A stretch of 64,000 nucleotides of DNA from Gentiana macrophylla (GCA_026214975.1 CM047805.1:9696463-9760462); one strand, 5' to 3'. Positions 35,239 to 47,157 are shown, counted from the stretch's first letter. Notes: generated from the sequence alone by a model not told the origin. Translations and numbers: made by a program.

Positions 35239-35825
35239 GCAACTCCAACCTCTACCGGCAAATTTTACATCAAAAATCATCAATTTGGTGTAACTTTTAC
35301 GTGAAATTTTATCCGTCAACTCCAATGGTTCTACACCAAAAAAGAATATTCTTAGAATATTCCATCTTAAAATTCAATTATATATTAAAAATAAATGTAT
35401 TATTATTTAGTTGTACATTTTAAAAATTATTATTGTGTATGGATACATACTTGAATATTATAACAGCTTTAATGATACAATAACATATAAAAATTATGTC
35501 AGTATTGTGTATAGATACATACTTGAATTACAATTAATTAAATTTTTAGAATGGAATACATTTTTAAATTTTTTTAGAAGGGAATTACTATTTAATTAAG
35601 AAAGGAAAAATAAAAAAAAAAAATTGTATTCTTCTTCACAAAATGAAAAAGAAAAAAGAAAAAAAGTAAACAGTAGTTGCCGGTATCTATTTCCTCCGGC
35701 AAATTTGATGGTGAATTTCATCCTCCCACCAATTTGATGGAAGAAAAACATGTTTATTGGAGTCACATTTAATTTTTCACCAAATTGGTGTTTTGCCGGT
35801 GAAATAGAGCTCCCTTGGAGATGCT
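35239..35825. mobile_element. Non-autonomous DNA element with AGCA.CTCCAA ends
   Basis: The left end AGCAACTCCAACCTCTACCGGCAAA is mirrored at the right by GCCGGTGAAATAGAGCTCCC.TTGGAGATGCT. Internal CACCAAATTTGGTG-like blocks also occur near both ends. This end type is common in plant PIF/Harbinger- or hAT-like MITEs. No clear target-site duplication was found. Confidence 0.5.
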
Positions 35826-36781
35826 CTTATAGCATTATTTTTATATATAATTACATAATGAATAAAGGTAGACCAGCTATTGGTAGCTTATACCTCAATG
35901 CTTGAGGAAGTTTATAATACTTATAATCGCATTGCATATGAACAAAATTCAATAATTTGTTATGTGTTGATTAGCTTTTGGTAGCTTATTCCTCAATGCT
36001 TCAATCAACCTTCCTTATTTAATTCACAATTTTGCACCGACGCTCAACACTTTTTGCCCTTGTTGCATAAAGCTAGGAGCTAGAAGATACCAAATTGGAA
36101 GATATTTGATTGTTTATTTTGGGATTTATTTACACCATACTCAATCTACTTCTGACACCTCTCTATATTTACATCACAATCGAACCGTTTTGTGAAAGTA
36201 GGTTTTGAAACCTAAAACCGACTTTTTGTAGTTTAAGGAACAATAACCGACTTTATATATTAAATCGGTGCTCATAATCTGTATAACCGATTTTCACAGA
36301 AGTCGATTCCATTATATTCACATGTAGAGTGATCGTAAGTAGATTGAATGTGATGCAAATATTGACAATCGAATTAAGATGATTTGATGGATCAAATTGG
36401 ATTACATTGAATTTAGGTGTAATTTTCTATCGTCCAAATGGGCTTAAATTTCTAAACATTATATGTACCTCCCTCCATGGAAAAGCATGCGTTTATCCAA
36501 TCAGCTCGAGACGAAGACCATCATAGGATTCACAATCTAGACCGTATTGGTAAGATGTTTTTCCTCCTCGGTTCTTTTTCGATTCAGCTGTCCATATACC
36601 GGATATCGAATTTATCCGGGAAAAAAACACGACACGTGAAAAATTAAATAAAATATTTTTCCACGTCAACCAACTAGTAATAGGTATCTGAAACAGACAT
36701 CGGAAATGACAAGAAAACAGATTGACTAGAAACAAAACAAGTTCATAGAACCCGAGGCTATCGTGGGTCGGCAAGATCGCT
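35826..36781. other. Intergenic with a short duplicated segment
   Basis: GGTAGCTTA.(A/T)CCTCAATGCTT occurs at about 35881 and 35978. Nothing else supported. Confidence 0.4.
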
Positions 36782-38488
36782 TAGACCTGGCCGGTTCCGG
36801 TTCCAAATCGGTCGGACCCGCCGGTTCGGTTCCATAACCGGTGGTTCCGCGGTTCCACGGGTCACGGAACCGGCGGTTCCACGAGTTCTACCCGGTTTTA
36901 GGTTCCATCGGACCCGGCCCGCGCTGAACGGCGGTTCGGCGAACCGGACGGAAAACCGCGGTTGAATCAGGAACGGCCCGGAGGATCCGAACCGCGGTGT
37001 GTTTTTTTTTTTTTTTTCCTCCTTTTCCTGTTTTTTCCCTTTCTTTTCCAAGTTGAATCCAACGTATATATTATTCAAAATTTTTGAATAATATATTTTT
37101 TATACCATAAAATGTTGGAAAATATATCTTTTATAAAAAATATATTGTGACATTAGTGTCACAACATACTAATATATTACTTTTTACTATAACATTTTGT
37201 AATGTGTTGCTTAATAAAACAAATTTTATATACATTTTGCCTCGATTCATTAAGATATAAAATCAACTTATATACATAATATTATAAGTATAAATAATCG
37301 TAATCACTATATGAAATATAAGTTTAATTTATCAAAGATGTGGGCGGTTATATATATATATATATTTTGAATTTTCATTTTTTTTTTCCTTTTTATTTTA
37401 CTTTTTCCTTCAAAATTTGCCTAAGATTCCAATTTCCAATTTGACCAACGGTTGGCAACGGATATATATTCAAAATTTTTGATTTTATTTTATTTTATTT
37501 TAAAATATCACACACTCATCACACTATAAATACATATTCATTTCATCACTTTTTACCCACAATTCTTTTCTATCTCTCATATTCTAACTCACATATTATA
37601 ATATTATCTATATTTCTGATATATTTGGATAGTGATTTGAAGTTGTTACGAATAAATTCGTTTTCTTTATCACATTTGAAATATATTATTTAGCAATGTC
37701 AATCATTGTATGTCGCTTTTCATTATTTTTTCAAAAAGAAAATGTTATGATGAAACTAGGAAGTGAATCATTCAAAATTTAAGGTGTTGTTTGTAACGTT
37801 TGTGAAAAACGTATCATTCTGAGCGTGGAATCGGGCTTGGTTCTTATATCGCGACATTTACGAATAAGGCATTTCGAGGAATATGAAAATTATATGCATG
37901 ATGCGGCGGATACGTCGAGACGGATAGCCGGGTAGGATGTGACGTAACAACGTCAATACGCGCGTTATGAAAAATCGATGTAATATCGATGTTGAATGTT
38001 GCTTGTTGTAGTGTTTTGTTGTATTAATTTAGTTTTATCAATGTATGGCTTGAATTACGTAGAATAATCGGTATCATCATTTATGTTTAATTTATCCATC
38101 GTTTATTATATATAGATTGGTTGAAATTAAATATTATACAAGCCACCTTCCAAAAAAAAAAAATATTATCTGGCAAGTGTGTTTTTTTTAAAACATACTT
38201 ATGAAATTTAATATTATATATAGTTTAATAACCAATTAGAATTTATTATTAATTTTAACGTAAGTTATACAAATTTTGCAAAAAAAAATTGTTTTTTTGA
38301 AACCGGGATTGGAACCGTGATCGGGAACCGTGATCTCGAACCGTCGACCGGGAACCGTCGAGACCGGACCGGATCGGGAATCGCCAAACCGCCGGTTCGA
38401 GAGCCGCTAGAAAATGGGCAGCGGTTCGGCCCATTTTTGAATTAAGGCTGGAAGGTCGATGCCATTGACCCGGAACCGGTCACGTCTA
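36782..38488. mobile_element. Degenerate hAT element with CCGGTTCC-rich subterminal arrays
   Basis: Terminal repeats follow TAGACNTGNCCGGTTCCGG: TAGACCTGGCCGGTTCCGG at 36782 and, inverted, CCGGAACCGGTCACGTCTA ending 38488. About 200 bp at each end is strikingly GC-rich and made of CCGGTTCC, GGTTCCG and GAACCG units in an otherwise AT-rich background. Such subterminal arrays are binding sites for Ac-type hAT transposases. Octamers outside the ends do not match. The interior includes a BED zinc-finger remnant. Confidence 0.65.
37750..37905 (+). pseudogene. BED zinc-finger remnant of a hAT transposase
   Basis: The plus strand reads CNVCEKRIILSVESGLGSY and, after a one-base shift, SRHLRIRHFEEYENYM. 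The CxxC followed by HxxxxH with a Gly-Ser spacer is the BED-finger pattern at the N-terminus of Ac-like transposases. A preceding ATG pair (37747-37752) and an in-frame stop are present. No catalytic domain follows, so only the DNA-binding head remains. Confidence 0.5.
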
Positions 38489-40276
38489 GTACTGCCGCCC
38501 CTCCGGCTCCTGGAAAACCAAATTACTCTTGACGGATCGAAATAACACAAGATTTTACTATTACATCTCCATAACCAATCCATTGAACCAAAATGAAGAT
38601 AAAAACACAATACTACTGTTTGGCCAAAACTTGGCATACAAGAATAAAACAATTCCAATATTTAGACCCAAAAAATTTGATTATACTACATAAATAATCT
38701 TCAACAGCGCTTTTGCTCAGTTTATTAGTGGTAAAATAGAGCATGTATGAAAAATGCATAAAACATGGTACATTTAACATATTAAATTCAGGAAGTGTAA
38801 CTCTCTAACAATGAATTTGTACATTGTTGGAAAAAATTAACACTCATGAAAAAGGACATACATATATTAATACTCCAAAGCACACAATATGCGTTGTCTT
38901 AAGAGATGTTTTATCCTACAAAATCACTTGGGGTTCATACGAAAATCTAATCCCAATATACAATTGATGTGTTGATTCAAACAGTGACTGGTTTGAATCA
39001 AACTCGATGACACTCATAAAATTCTGATGATGCTTTCGAACTTAGTAATCATTTCGTTTGCATGCTGGTGCGTTTCATAAGCCAAATTTACATCGTATAC
39101 ACAAAACAAGGTACTCGCACGTGAAATGGTAATGGTCATCTCTGTTCACACGTGCATGCATTCGCTTGTAGTGGTACACCAGTTCATAAATGAATGAATT
39201 CGATCAGATCACTTCACGCGCGCAAGATTCGAATTGTGCATATCGTCGATTCGACTTTCACGAGTAGAACCCGCGTTTTATTTGATAACTCAAGCGTAAA
39301 GCGATAACAAAATATTTAATCTATGAATAAAATAACTACTTTTATTTTAACATTTCTTCGGCCTTCACAAAATGGCAATAAATGTGTTTGCAGATGTGTT
39401 TTGTTGCAGTCGGTGGTGGCGTACTTTTATTTTGGGACTTGTTTGAAACCAGCATGTCCTTATCGTCTTTAACGGTTATCAATTTGGGCATTTTTCTTTT
39501 AATTTTACAAATTTTAAAATCCATTCAATCATTTTCCGAATTCATGATAAATTTCTGAAATTAATAATCTAAGGAAGAAAAAGTATTTTGGATATAGGTT
39601 ATTTTTTACATGAACGATATAAATTTTGTTGTAGAAAACATATATAGCCCATTACGAAAAAATTAGCTCTATTTTTCTTCAATTTCTCAGCAAGAGCTTA
39701 TATCATTCATATCAATATTTTGGTACCCTAACTATATGTTTTTGTGACATTTGTATAGTTAAATGGACAAAAATGTCATTATAAAAGAATGAGAGATATT
39801 TTGGATTCTAAAACAATGAGAAAATACTAGAGATAGAAAAACACCGTATAATAATTATTTTTCAATCAATACTAGTGTGACACATGTCACCTTATTACTT
39901 GATTTAGTTTCAGACGTTATGCTTTCATTAAATGTCTTAAAAATATAACAAAAAGTATTTAAAGAAATCAAAAATGTCGATATGAAATATATGAAAGTTC
40001 TAAGAAAACTAAGAAAAATTATTAGAAATGTAATTATCTAAAAAAAGCTTTGATTAAAGAGAGAATAAAGTAGGACAAGGAAAGAAATTAAGAAGAAAGA
40101 TGATGGTAGTTAAACCTTCTTTTCTGTAACAAAAAAAGTACGAGAAATAGTGTAAAGTTGTTTTTAAAAAATGTGTATTGGAAATAGCGTAAGGATTTTG
40201 ACCGTTTTTCCGTTCGGTAGCGGAATCAGAATAGTTTTCTGGGCTGACCCTGGTTTTAAATTTAAAAAAAAATAAA

Positions 40277-40340
<64 letters not shown>

Positions 40341-41019
40341 CTAAATTCAAAATATAAATCATCCTGTAAATTTTACATTGATTAAGAAAGTAGTTAAATG
40401 TAATTAATATAGGGATAAAATGTCTATCTACACCTTTTATTATCATAAACGCAACAATTGTGGAGTAAATAAAAGTGGTTGGATTGATATAAATTAGGGG
40501 TAAGATAAGGAAAAATAAAAAGATCTTGAGATGGACTAAAGAAGGTTTGTTCTAAAATCACTAAGATAGATAGACTTTTAGCCGTTTTAGGTAGAAAAAG
40601 ACACATTACATCTTAATAGTTGCAATACTCACGTGTAGTGCGAGGCATGGCGTCTGCCAGTTAATGGTATAAATACAAAATTGAAGTACATTTTTACATT
40701 CATAGAACTAATATAATTATGAATTTTTATTAATATGAAGCAATAAAATTTAAAAGATACATTGGCTGATTAAGATACCATCTATGATGGTTACATTTCA
40801 GCTAGCATAATTTACAATAGATACATAATTACAAAAGATAGTGGCAACAGAATCATTGTAAGCACATATAGTTATGTATATTATTACACAATTAAACTTT
40901 ATCCATGATAAAAAAATAATGGTGTTAATATACTAACTATATTTTCCCATTCTACATCAAAGTTTAGCTTTTAAAAAAGCATACAACACTACCATGATTG
41001 TACTTAATATATTAACATA
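38489..41019. other. Intergenic AT-rich DNA
   Basis: No gene supported. The notable feature is a (TA)n array at about 40285-40336. Confidence 0.5.
40285..40336. repeat. (TA)n microsatellite
   Basis: About 26 TA units. Confidence 0.95.
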
Positions 41020-41345
41020 CAACAGTTCTTAATTTGCCTTTTCCTTGCTCTTGTTCTTCATCATTTTGACTGGGATTTCAACAGTTTGAACTTCATGTGG
41101 AACATCAACTAATTCGATTGGCTTTTCCGGAGTAGCTATTGGGGATTATTGCAGCAATAGAACCAAACATCAATGTTCTTTTTAATGTGGTGGTTGGCTA
41201 CATGTCTCACTTTTAAGCTCATTGAATCGCAATTTTCTCAAGGATCGCCTTCGTTGTAGTGTTGAAGAATTCGGTTGTTTCTTTAGTAGGTCTTACGTAT
41301 GCGATTAATGCAGAATCAGTATAGCTTTACCTCCTCCGAAAGTCC
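41020..41345 (-). pseudogene. Unrecognised coding remnant
   Basis: The minus strand reads DSALIAYVRPTKETTEFFNT followed by TKAILEKIAIQ and a stop. After a gap and frame change, VQTVEIPVKMMKNKSKEKAN ends at a TAA. The two stretches look protein-like (charged, K-rich tail) but frames are broken and I do not recognise the family. Confidence 0.3.
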
Positions 41346-41758
41346 ATCGAAGCTAAAACAAGAAACTCCATGTATCTGTGTCAAATTTATAATCTTTGTA
41401 TACGGTTCACTAAAACCAATCTTTCAAATGTGAACCACCAATGCTTCTTGAAACAACAAGTACTCCATGAACCCTCCAAACTCCTATATGATATTGATCT
41501 TACACAAATCAAATTTCGCAAAATGCACACCACACGTTTGAGAAAATGTTTCACTTACAATTCCTTTATTAATCAGATCGCAAAGTAAATACCTTTTCTT
41601 GATTCTTCTGCGTTCATTATCATCTCTCGCTCTATGATCTCATTGTCAAGTGGTTCCACCTTCCTCTTCTAATGCGCTGCGCCTTGATGCTTCGAGATCC
41701 TGGAAAATCGAAAGAAATGGAGTTGTATATATATCACACAATTAATAACTATCCCCAC

Positions 41759-42620
41759 CTTAATTAGCAGAAAATGTTTGGCCGGAGCCGGAGCTGCGTT
41801 GGGTTTCCGGCAGCAGCTACAGGGTATACAAGCATTCACTCCACCGGACTTACCTTACGATTATGGAGCTTTGGAACCAGCTATAAGTGGAGAGATCATG
41901 CAACAGCATCACCCGAAGCACTATGAAGCTTACGCCACTAATTACAACAAGACTTTGAGCAGCTAGTTGATGCCATTTTCAAAGGTGATGTTTCAACTGT
42001 CGTGAAGTTGCAGAGAGCTATAAAGTTTAATGGCGGAGGCCACATCAACCGCTCAATCTTTTGGAATAATCTGGCCCCTTTTCGTGAAGGTGGTGGTGGG
42101 CCTCCAAAGGGTTCTTTAGGATGGGCTATTGACATGCATTTTGGTTCTTTGGAAGCTTTAATACAAAAGATGAATGCTGAAGGAGCTGCTTTGCAAGGAT
42201 CTGGGATTCTGGATGGGTTGGGCTTCGTCCGAACAAAGAGTTTAAGCGTCTTGTGATTGAAATCACAACAAATCAGGATCCATTAGTTACCTGAGGATCC
42301 AGTTTAGTTGCGTTGCTCGGCATTGATGTTTGGGAACACACGCATTACCTACTGAGACGATGAAGAATGTGAGGCCGATTATCTCAAGAACATATGGAAG
42401 GTGATGAATGGAAAAATGCCGGTGAGGCTTACTTAAAACGAGTGTCCTTGATTGAGAATGGAAATTTGTAATAATGAGATTGCATCTTCGTTCTACAAAT
42501 TGTCGATAAGTTCATCCACCGCTTTACAAGAGGCTAAATTATCTAGTTCAGTATATAAATCGAATAATGTATCTTGAGCATCAGATGATCAATAAAACAG
42601 ATTTCTTTCAAATAAAAAAA
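41759..42620 (+). pseudogene. Mn-superoxide dismutase processed pseudogene
   Basis: Continuous intron-free sequence reads [72 protein letters not shown] and GIDVWEHTHYL in order, covering a plant mitochondrial MnSOD from transit peptide to C-terminus. Metal ligands are partly visible: the first His in the HHPKHYEAY block, the His in [11 protein letters not shown], and DVWEH. Stops and frameshifts occur after 41966, near 42240, at 42292 and around 42357-42372. An A-rich tail (42611-42620) and the duplicated octamer ATCCCCAC (41751-41758 and 42621-42628) mark reverse-transcribed insertion. It is non-functional. Confidence 0.92.
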
Positions 42621-43600
42621 ATCCCCACATATGAACATTAATCATCTTCCGATACACTGATCCATGATTAATTTGTGGACCAAAAGGGCATACCAGTAAG
42701 ATAATAAACAAATTCGAAATGAAATTTGAGATCCGTTACACTAACACAATTCCTGTAGAATGTCCTGAGAAATGAATGCGAACATCAGTTAGTAGCAGAA
42801 CCCCGGCCATGAGTGAAGCGGAGCAAGGGAAAAGGTATAGCATACTCAAAAGCGATAGTAAAACGAGTATTAAACAAGAATACATAATCCAACCTATAAA
42901 CACCCATCACACCCATACTATTAGGTAGTTTTCCATATAATTAAGCCCACAATAACCTTACAACTATTCAAAATAAATAAAAAAAATCTCAGTTGGAAGA
43001 AAACTTCTTAATTCATTTCCTAAGCATGGTTTAAACAGTCAAGGGACCAAATTAGTCGAAAAAATCAAACGGACAACCTTATTCACTCTTTTCATAGTTC
43101 CCACAAAACAATTTCCCTGTCAAAATTTAAAGTAAATCAGCTCTTTTTTTTTCTTTTTTTCTTTCATTAAATAATGAAGATTAAGTTTTATGTTGAACAT
43201 CAATTTGAACATAGCAAACTACATTACAAAAGCTCCCTAGTAGCAAACAAAATAGGCAGACTTCCATGTTCTTCAATATGAATCATATTTCATAAGCATG
43301 AACCAATGGCTATTCCTGATCCAAAGCTGTCTTCCTTTCCTAAGTATGAACCAATTAATGGCTCCTTTCATCAGCTATATATGAATAATGTCACAAAAGG
43401 CAAAACCTGACCAAAGAAATCTTTTATATAGTTTTAACACATGCAATAAACCGCCAAAAATATTTAATAGCATAAAGCCTTTACTGTACCTACATCAAGT
43501 GAGTATCCGGTGGAAGCTGGAAACCCATTAATTGATGCAGGAGGAGTCCTTAGGTTAGAATTTTTCCCCAAATCCTATGGGGCAATACACATATCCACCC
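42621..43600. other. Intergenic, no gene seen
   Basis: No coding region or family-level repeat was recognised. Confidence 0.45.
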
Positions 43601-43604
43601 TAAA

Positions 43605-43655
43605 AGGCCTCGGCTCCTGGTATGGGCAGGGCTATAAAATTATTGCCAAAGCAAT
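43605..43655 (+). promoter_or_regulatory. Core-promoter-like block with TATA box, rightward
   Basis: AGGCCTCGGCTCCTGGTATG precedes GGGCAGGGCTATAAAA (TATA at 43632-43639) and TTGCCAAAGCA. It is followed by a pyrimidine-rich leader and an ATG in good context at 43774. The block is nearly identical, in inverse orientation, to 44484-44537. Confidence 0.5.
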
Positions 43656-43773
43656 TCAATACTATTCCTTTTGTATTACCTATTATACCCTTTTTAAAGC
43701 AATCTCTTCCTCCTCTGCACACCTTCTCTCTTTACCTCTCAGTCTCACCAGAGAAATAAATAACCAGAACATC

Positions 43774-43869
43774 ATGGCTAAATCTACTGGTCCGTTGGCT
43801 TCTCCTCCAACAAATTTCCTACTCCCTCACGGCCTCACCTATTTCATTTTTTCCCCTCATGTACTTTGA
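43774..43869 (+). CDS. Short ORF downstream of the TATA block, unknown
   Basis: A 31-codon frame starting MAKSTGPLASPPTNFLLPHG and ending HVL, with a purine at -3 and G at +4 around the ATG. It lies about 135 bases downstream of a TATA box and a CT-rich leader. No family was recognised and no splice-extended product was found. It may be a short peptide, an upstream ORF or the 5' part of a non-coding RNA. Confidence 0.25.
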   Translation: MAKSTGPLASPPTNFLLPHGLTYFIFSPHVL

Positions 43870-44483
43870 CATAAAAGTATTAGTGTGTGTATATATATAC
43901 ATTTTTATATATTTAACTGGAACTTCTTGAAGCACTTTGGTGGGTTCACAACAAATGTTGAGTTTTTCTTTTCAAATCTCACTACAAATTTCATCCATTC
44001 ACAATCACATAAACCCAGAAAGCTTTTAATTTGAGGAAAGAAACAGAAAATTAGTAATGTCCTCAAATAACATTTTTAAATGAGAAACAAAAGCAAAAAA
44101 AAAAAAAAAAATGGTCAAATTTCTTTGGGGTGGGGTGAGGTTTTGGCCAGAAAAAGAGAAGAGGAGGAAGATGAAGTGTTACCAGAAACATGAATCAACG
44201 GGAGAGGTTGTGAGGTTGCAGAGTTATGGAATGAGAGGGCTTAAAGGGAGCAGGTGAACAAATCTGGGAGGAAAACTGTACCGAAAGAAAAGGTTAAGGA
44301 ATGGGGAATGAGACGGAAGCAGGAAGCCCAAAGCCATGGTTGAATAAATGAAGTTTTGTTAAATTTCAATAGAATGATATTTTTCCTTACATTGAAGAAA
44401 TATAATTTGGGGAAGAAGATGTACAGTATAAGATGAATTTTATTAACAGGAGGGCAAAACAGACAATTAATAATAAAGTGTAC
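43870..44483. other. Region between the two facing TATA blocks
   Basis: Minus-strand ATG at 44335-44337 (ACCATGGCT context) opens a 38-codon frame beginning MALGFLLPSHSPFLNLF. No homology between this frame and the rightward ORF beyond both starting Met-Ala. A poly-A run lies at 44096-44111. Confidence 0.3.
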
Positions 44484-44537
44484 GAAGCTGCTTTTGCAAA
44501 AAATTTATAGCCCTGGCAATACCAGGAGCCAAAGGCC
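44484..44537 (-). promoter_or_regulatory. Core-promoter-like block with TATA box, leftward
   Basis: On the minus strand, AGGCCTTTGGCTCCTGGTAT is followed by TGCCAGGGCTATAAAT (TATA at 44503-44510) and TTTTTTGCAAAAGCAGCTTC. About 40 of 50 bases match the block at 43605-43655, including the spacing to TATA. Outside it the two regions diverge. Confidence 0.5.
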
Positions 44538-44859
44538 TCAGGGGATGACGTTGTAGGAAGACTGACATGATGTTTGTGTGATACAGTTGAATATATTTTC
44601 TGTAAAAGAAATATAATATAGAACGAAGAAAAAAAGAGGAAAAGTAGTTCTCGGGCAATGTCTTTTTTTTTATTATAAATATGAAGCTGTTGAGAAGTGT
44701 CAAGGCAAAGAAACTTTTGGCGCGTGTCGAAGAGGAGAACACACCAAAAGTTGGAGAAAGGGGCGACGTGGAGGTTGATGAATGCATCTTTTTCTCTTTA
44801 CATAAGATATAGATTAACACGAATATTAATACAATAATAAAAACAATTTTTTTTGTTTT

Positions 44860-44900
44860 TCAAAATTTGGGGTACCCACCCTAGGGTTACGTCCGTCCCC
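44860..44900. repeat. hAT-MITE end fragment
   Basis: GGGGTACCCACCCTAGGGTTACGTCCGTCCCCTG-type sequence reads on the other strand as CAGGGGACGGACGTAACCC, a typical hAT MITE terminus. The partner end was not found. Confidence 0.45.
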
Positions 44901-44936
44901 TGCAACCATCACGTTAAAAATGGTTACAACAAAATG

Positions 44937-45101
44937 CCGCGTAAGTCTTGGGTAGTCACATCACATTTGTGGAGTGACGACGTGACCAATCTGATCCATA
45001 AAGTTTAATTCTGAATTAAATTGATTCAAATTTAACCCGTGTAGTTCAGATTGAGAAATATCGTCACTTCATAATTATGTAGTGACTACCCGAGACTCGC
45101 C
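44937..45101. mobile_element. Foldback MITE, 165 bp
   Basis: Arms CGCGTAAGTCTTGGGTAGTC...GAGTGACGA (left) and TCGTCACTTC...GACTACCCGAGACTCGC (right) are inverse complements over about 45 bp. Flanks ACAAAATG and ACAAAAGG differ at one base. Superfamily uncertain (8-bp duplication suggests hAT; Mutator-like also possible). Confidence 0.65.
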
Positions 45102-45212
45102 ACAAAAGGACACAATAAACATTGATAATAGTGAATGACGATACCGGATTTCACCACCTCACGTGTCGTACATATGACACACAAATAATGACGAGAATAA
45201 ACCTAATATTTT

Positions 45213-45790
45213 AACACTAAGGGCTAGGAGCCCCCATCATAGGCCTAAGGGCCAAGATTAGTCCTGGAAGCTGTATGGGTCGAACCTCAGTCCACCGCAG
45301 GTCGGTCAGGACCAAAGCTAAAGGCCGACTTGGGCAGCTCGGTTGTCTTGACCTTTGCAGCTCGCCGCAGGTCGACTAGAGCATATAATAAGAGTAATAA
45401 TAATAATTACGTGTTTATCAGAATAATTATGGTAAGAATCCCAAGCCATAAAGGCTCTTACCTTATATTCAAATCAACGTGATTATCTCCTACAATCAAG
45501 GAGACCAAATCGTAATTCTCATTCTTAGGGAACACGAGATCATAGTCCAACAAGAACCCGGCCCATGAAAGCCTAGGGCACAAGCCCTTCTATATAAACA
45601 ATCCCTAAGAAACTACGGAGACTTGATTCCAACATACGCATTGGATACGTAGGGACCCTGGAGAAAATCCTAGGCTCAGTCTAAAATCCCCAAAAATCAT
45701 CCTTCGTTCATATTGTCCTTGTTTTATCTTCCCGATACAATTGCCCCTAGATAAAATGACCTGCATTTTATACCCGATTTAATTTTGTTT
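45213..45790 (+). mobile_element. Gypsy-like LTR and primer-binding-site region, non-autonomous
   Basis: The region runs from GGGCTAGGAGCCCCC past a TATA-like TCTATATAAAC (45590) to TTGTTTCA, followed by ATGACGCTAGAAGGAGGGCC. The last resembles the GGCGCTAGAAGGAGG leader of some plant gypsy-type elements. Its own text contains CCGCAGGTCG words like those in the arrays downstream, tying it to them. The left boundary is approximate. No second LTR is seen before 48408. Confidence 0.45.
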
Positions 45791-45864
45791 CATCAAATGA
45801 CGCTAGAAGGAGGGCCTCTATCGGTAATTGGTCGAGGTTTTTCGTGATCACACTAATGGCAAGA

Positions 45865-46365
45865 AAACGCAGCAGTCAGGTCGGCGGCTTATTCCCAGAT
45901 ATTGAACTGTTGAAACAAAAATTCAACCGTTCAGATTGAAGAAGAAGTGGGGACGAACAAGCCCTCCAAATTTTGTGCCGATCGGAGTCCGCTTCAATGC
46001 CCGATCGTCGCCGGAAAGTTTCTACTGCATCACCAAAACGCAGCAGTCAGGTCGGCGGCTTATTCCCAGAACTTGACCCGTTGAAACAAAAATTCAACCG
46101 TTCAGATTGAAGAAGAAGAGGTGACGAACAAGCCCTCCAAATTTCATGCCGATCGGAGTCCGTTTCGATGCCCCATCGTTGCCAAAACGTTTCTCTTGCA
46201 TCACCAAAGCGCAGCAGTCAGGTCGGCGGCTTATTCCTGGAAGTTGAACCATTGAAACAAAAATTCCACCGTTCACATCAAAGAAGAAGGAGGGACAAAC
46301 AAACCCTTCACATTTCGTGCCGATCGGAGTTCGTTTCGATGTCCGATCGTCGCTGGAAAGATTTC
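45865..46365. repeat. Tandem array, three units of about 170 bp
   Basis: Units start at 45865, 46036 and 46206 with AAACGCAGCAGTCAGGTCGG. Each continues through TTGAAACAAAAATTC.ACCG, AGAAGAAG and GCCGATCGGAGT to CGTTTC..CTGCATCACCAA. Spacings are 171 and 170 bases. No protein function recognised. Confidence 0.9.
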
Positions 46366-46590
46366 CAGATCTCAAAAATCCGAGCTCTCCATAATAAGGA
46401 GATTATCAGATGAGTTCATTTTATTTTCGTTGATTCTTAATTACGTTGTATTGTCGCGCTTATTGCAACTATATGTTTACTGCATGTTCTATAATATGGC
46501 TCAAAGCCAAACTTTTGAGAACCGCAGGTCTGGTTGCAAAATCAACGTGTTTGCTAAGACAAAATTATTTGCCGATCGGAGATTATCACT

Positions 46591-47157
46591 GAGATTTGCA
46601 GGTCAGATTTAGTGTAATTTTATATAAGTCCGTAGGACGGGCTCGCTGAGATCTGCAGGTCGGACTCAGTGTAATTTTATATAAGTCCGCAGGATGGGCT
46701 CGCTGAGATCTGCAGGTCGGACTCAGTGTAATTTTATATAAGTCCGCAGGACGGGCTCGCTGAGATCTGCATGTCGGACTCAGTGTAATTTTATATAAGT
46801 CCGCAGGACAGGCTTGATGAGATCTGCAGGTCGGACTCAGTGTAATTTTATATAAGTCCGCAGGACGGGCATCTGAGATCTGCATGTCAGACTCAATGTA
46901 ATTTTATATAAGTCCACAGGACGGGCTCGCTGAGATCTACAGGTCGGACTCAGTGTAATTTTATTAAGTCCGCAGGAAGGGCTCGCTGAGATCTGCAGGT
47001 CGGACTCAGTGTAATTTTATATAAGTCCGTAGGACGGGCTCACTGAGATCTGCAGGTCGGACTCAGTGTAATTTTATTAAGTCGGCCGGACAGGCTCGCT
47101 AAGATCTGTAAGTCGGACTCAGTGTAATTTTATTAAGTCGCCAGGATCGACAAAGTC
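46591..47157. repeat. 57-bp minisatellite, about 10-11 units
   Basis: Units begin GAGATCTGCAGGTCGGACTC and contain GTGTAATTTTATATAAGTCC and GCAGGACGGGCTCGCT. Starts are at 46591, 46648, 46705, 46762, 46819, 46875, 46932, 46988, 47045 and 47101; spacing is 56-57. Because 57 is 19 codons, the minus strand (46586-46885) stays open as five copies of RPADLYKITLSPTCRSQRA-like peptide. There are no spacers, so it is not a CRISPR. Confidence 0.95.

Noticed and set aside
46591..47157. CRISPR array
   Set aside because: Contiguous 57-bp direct repeats without unique spacers in a plant genome; it is a minisatellite.
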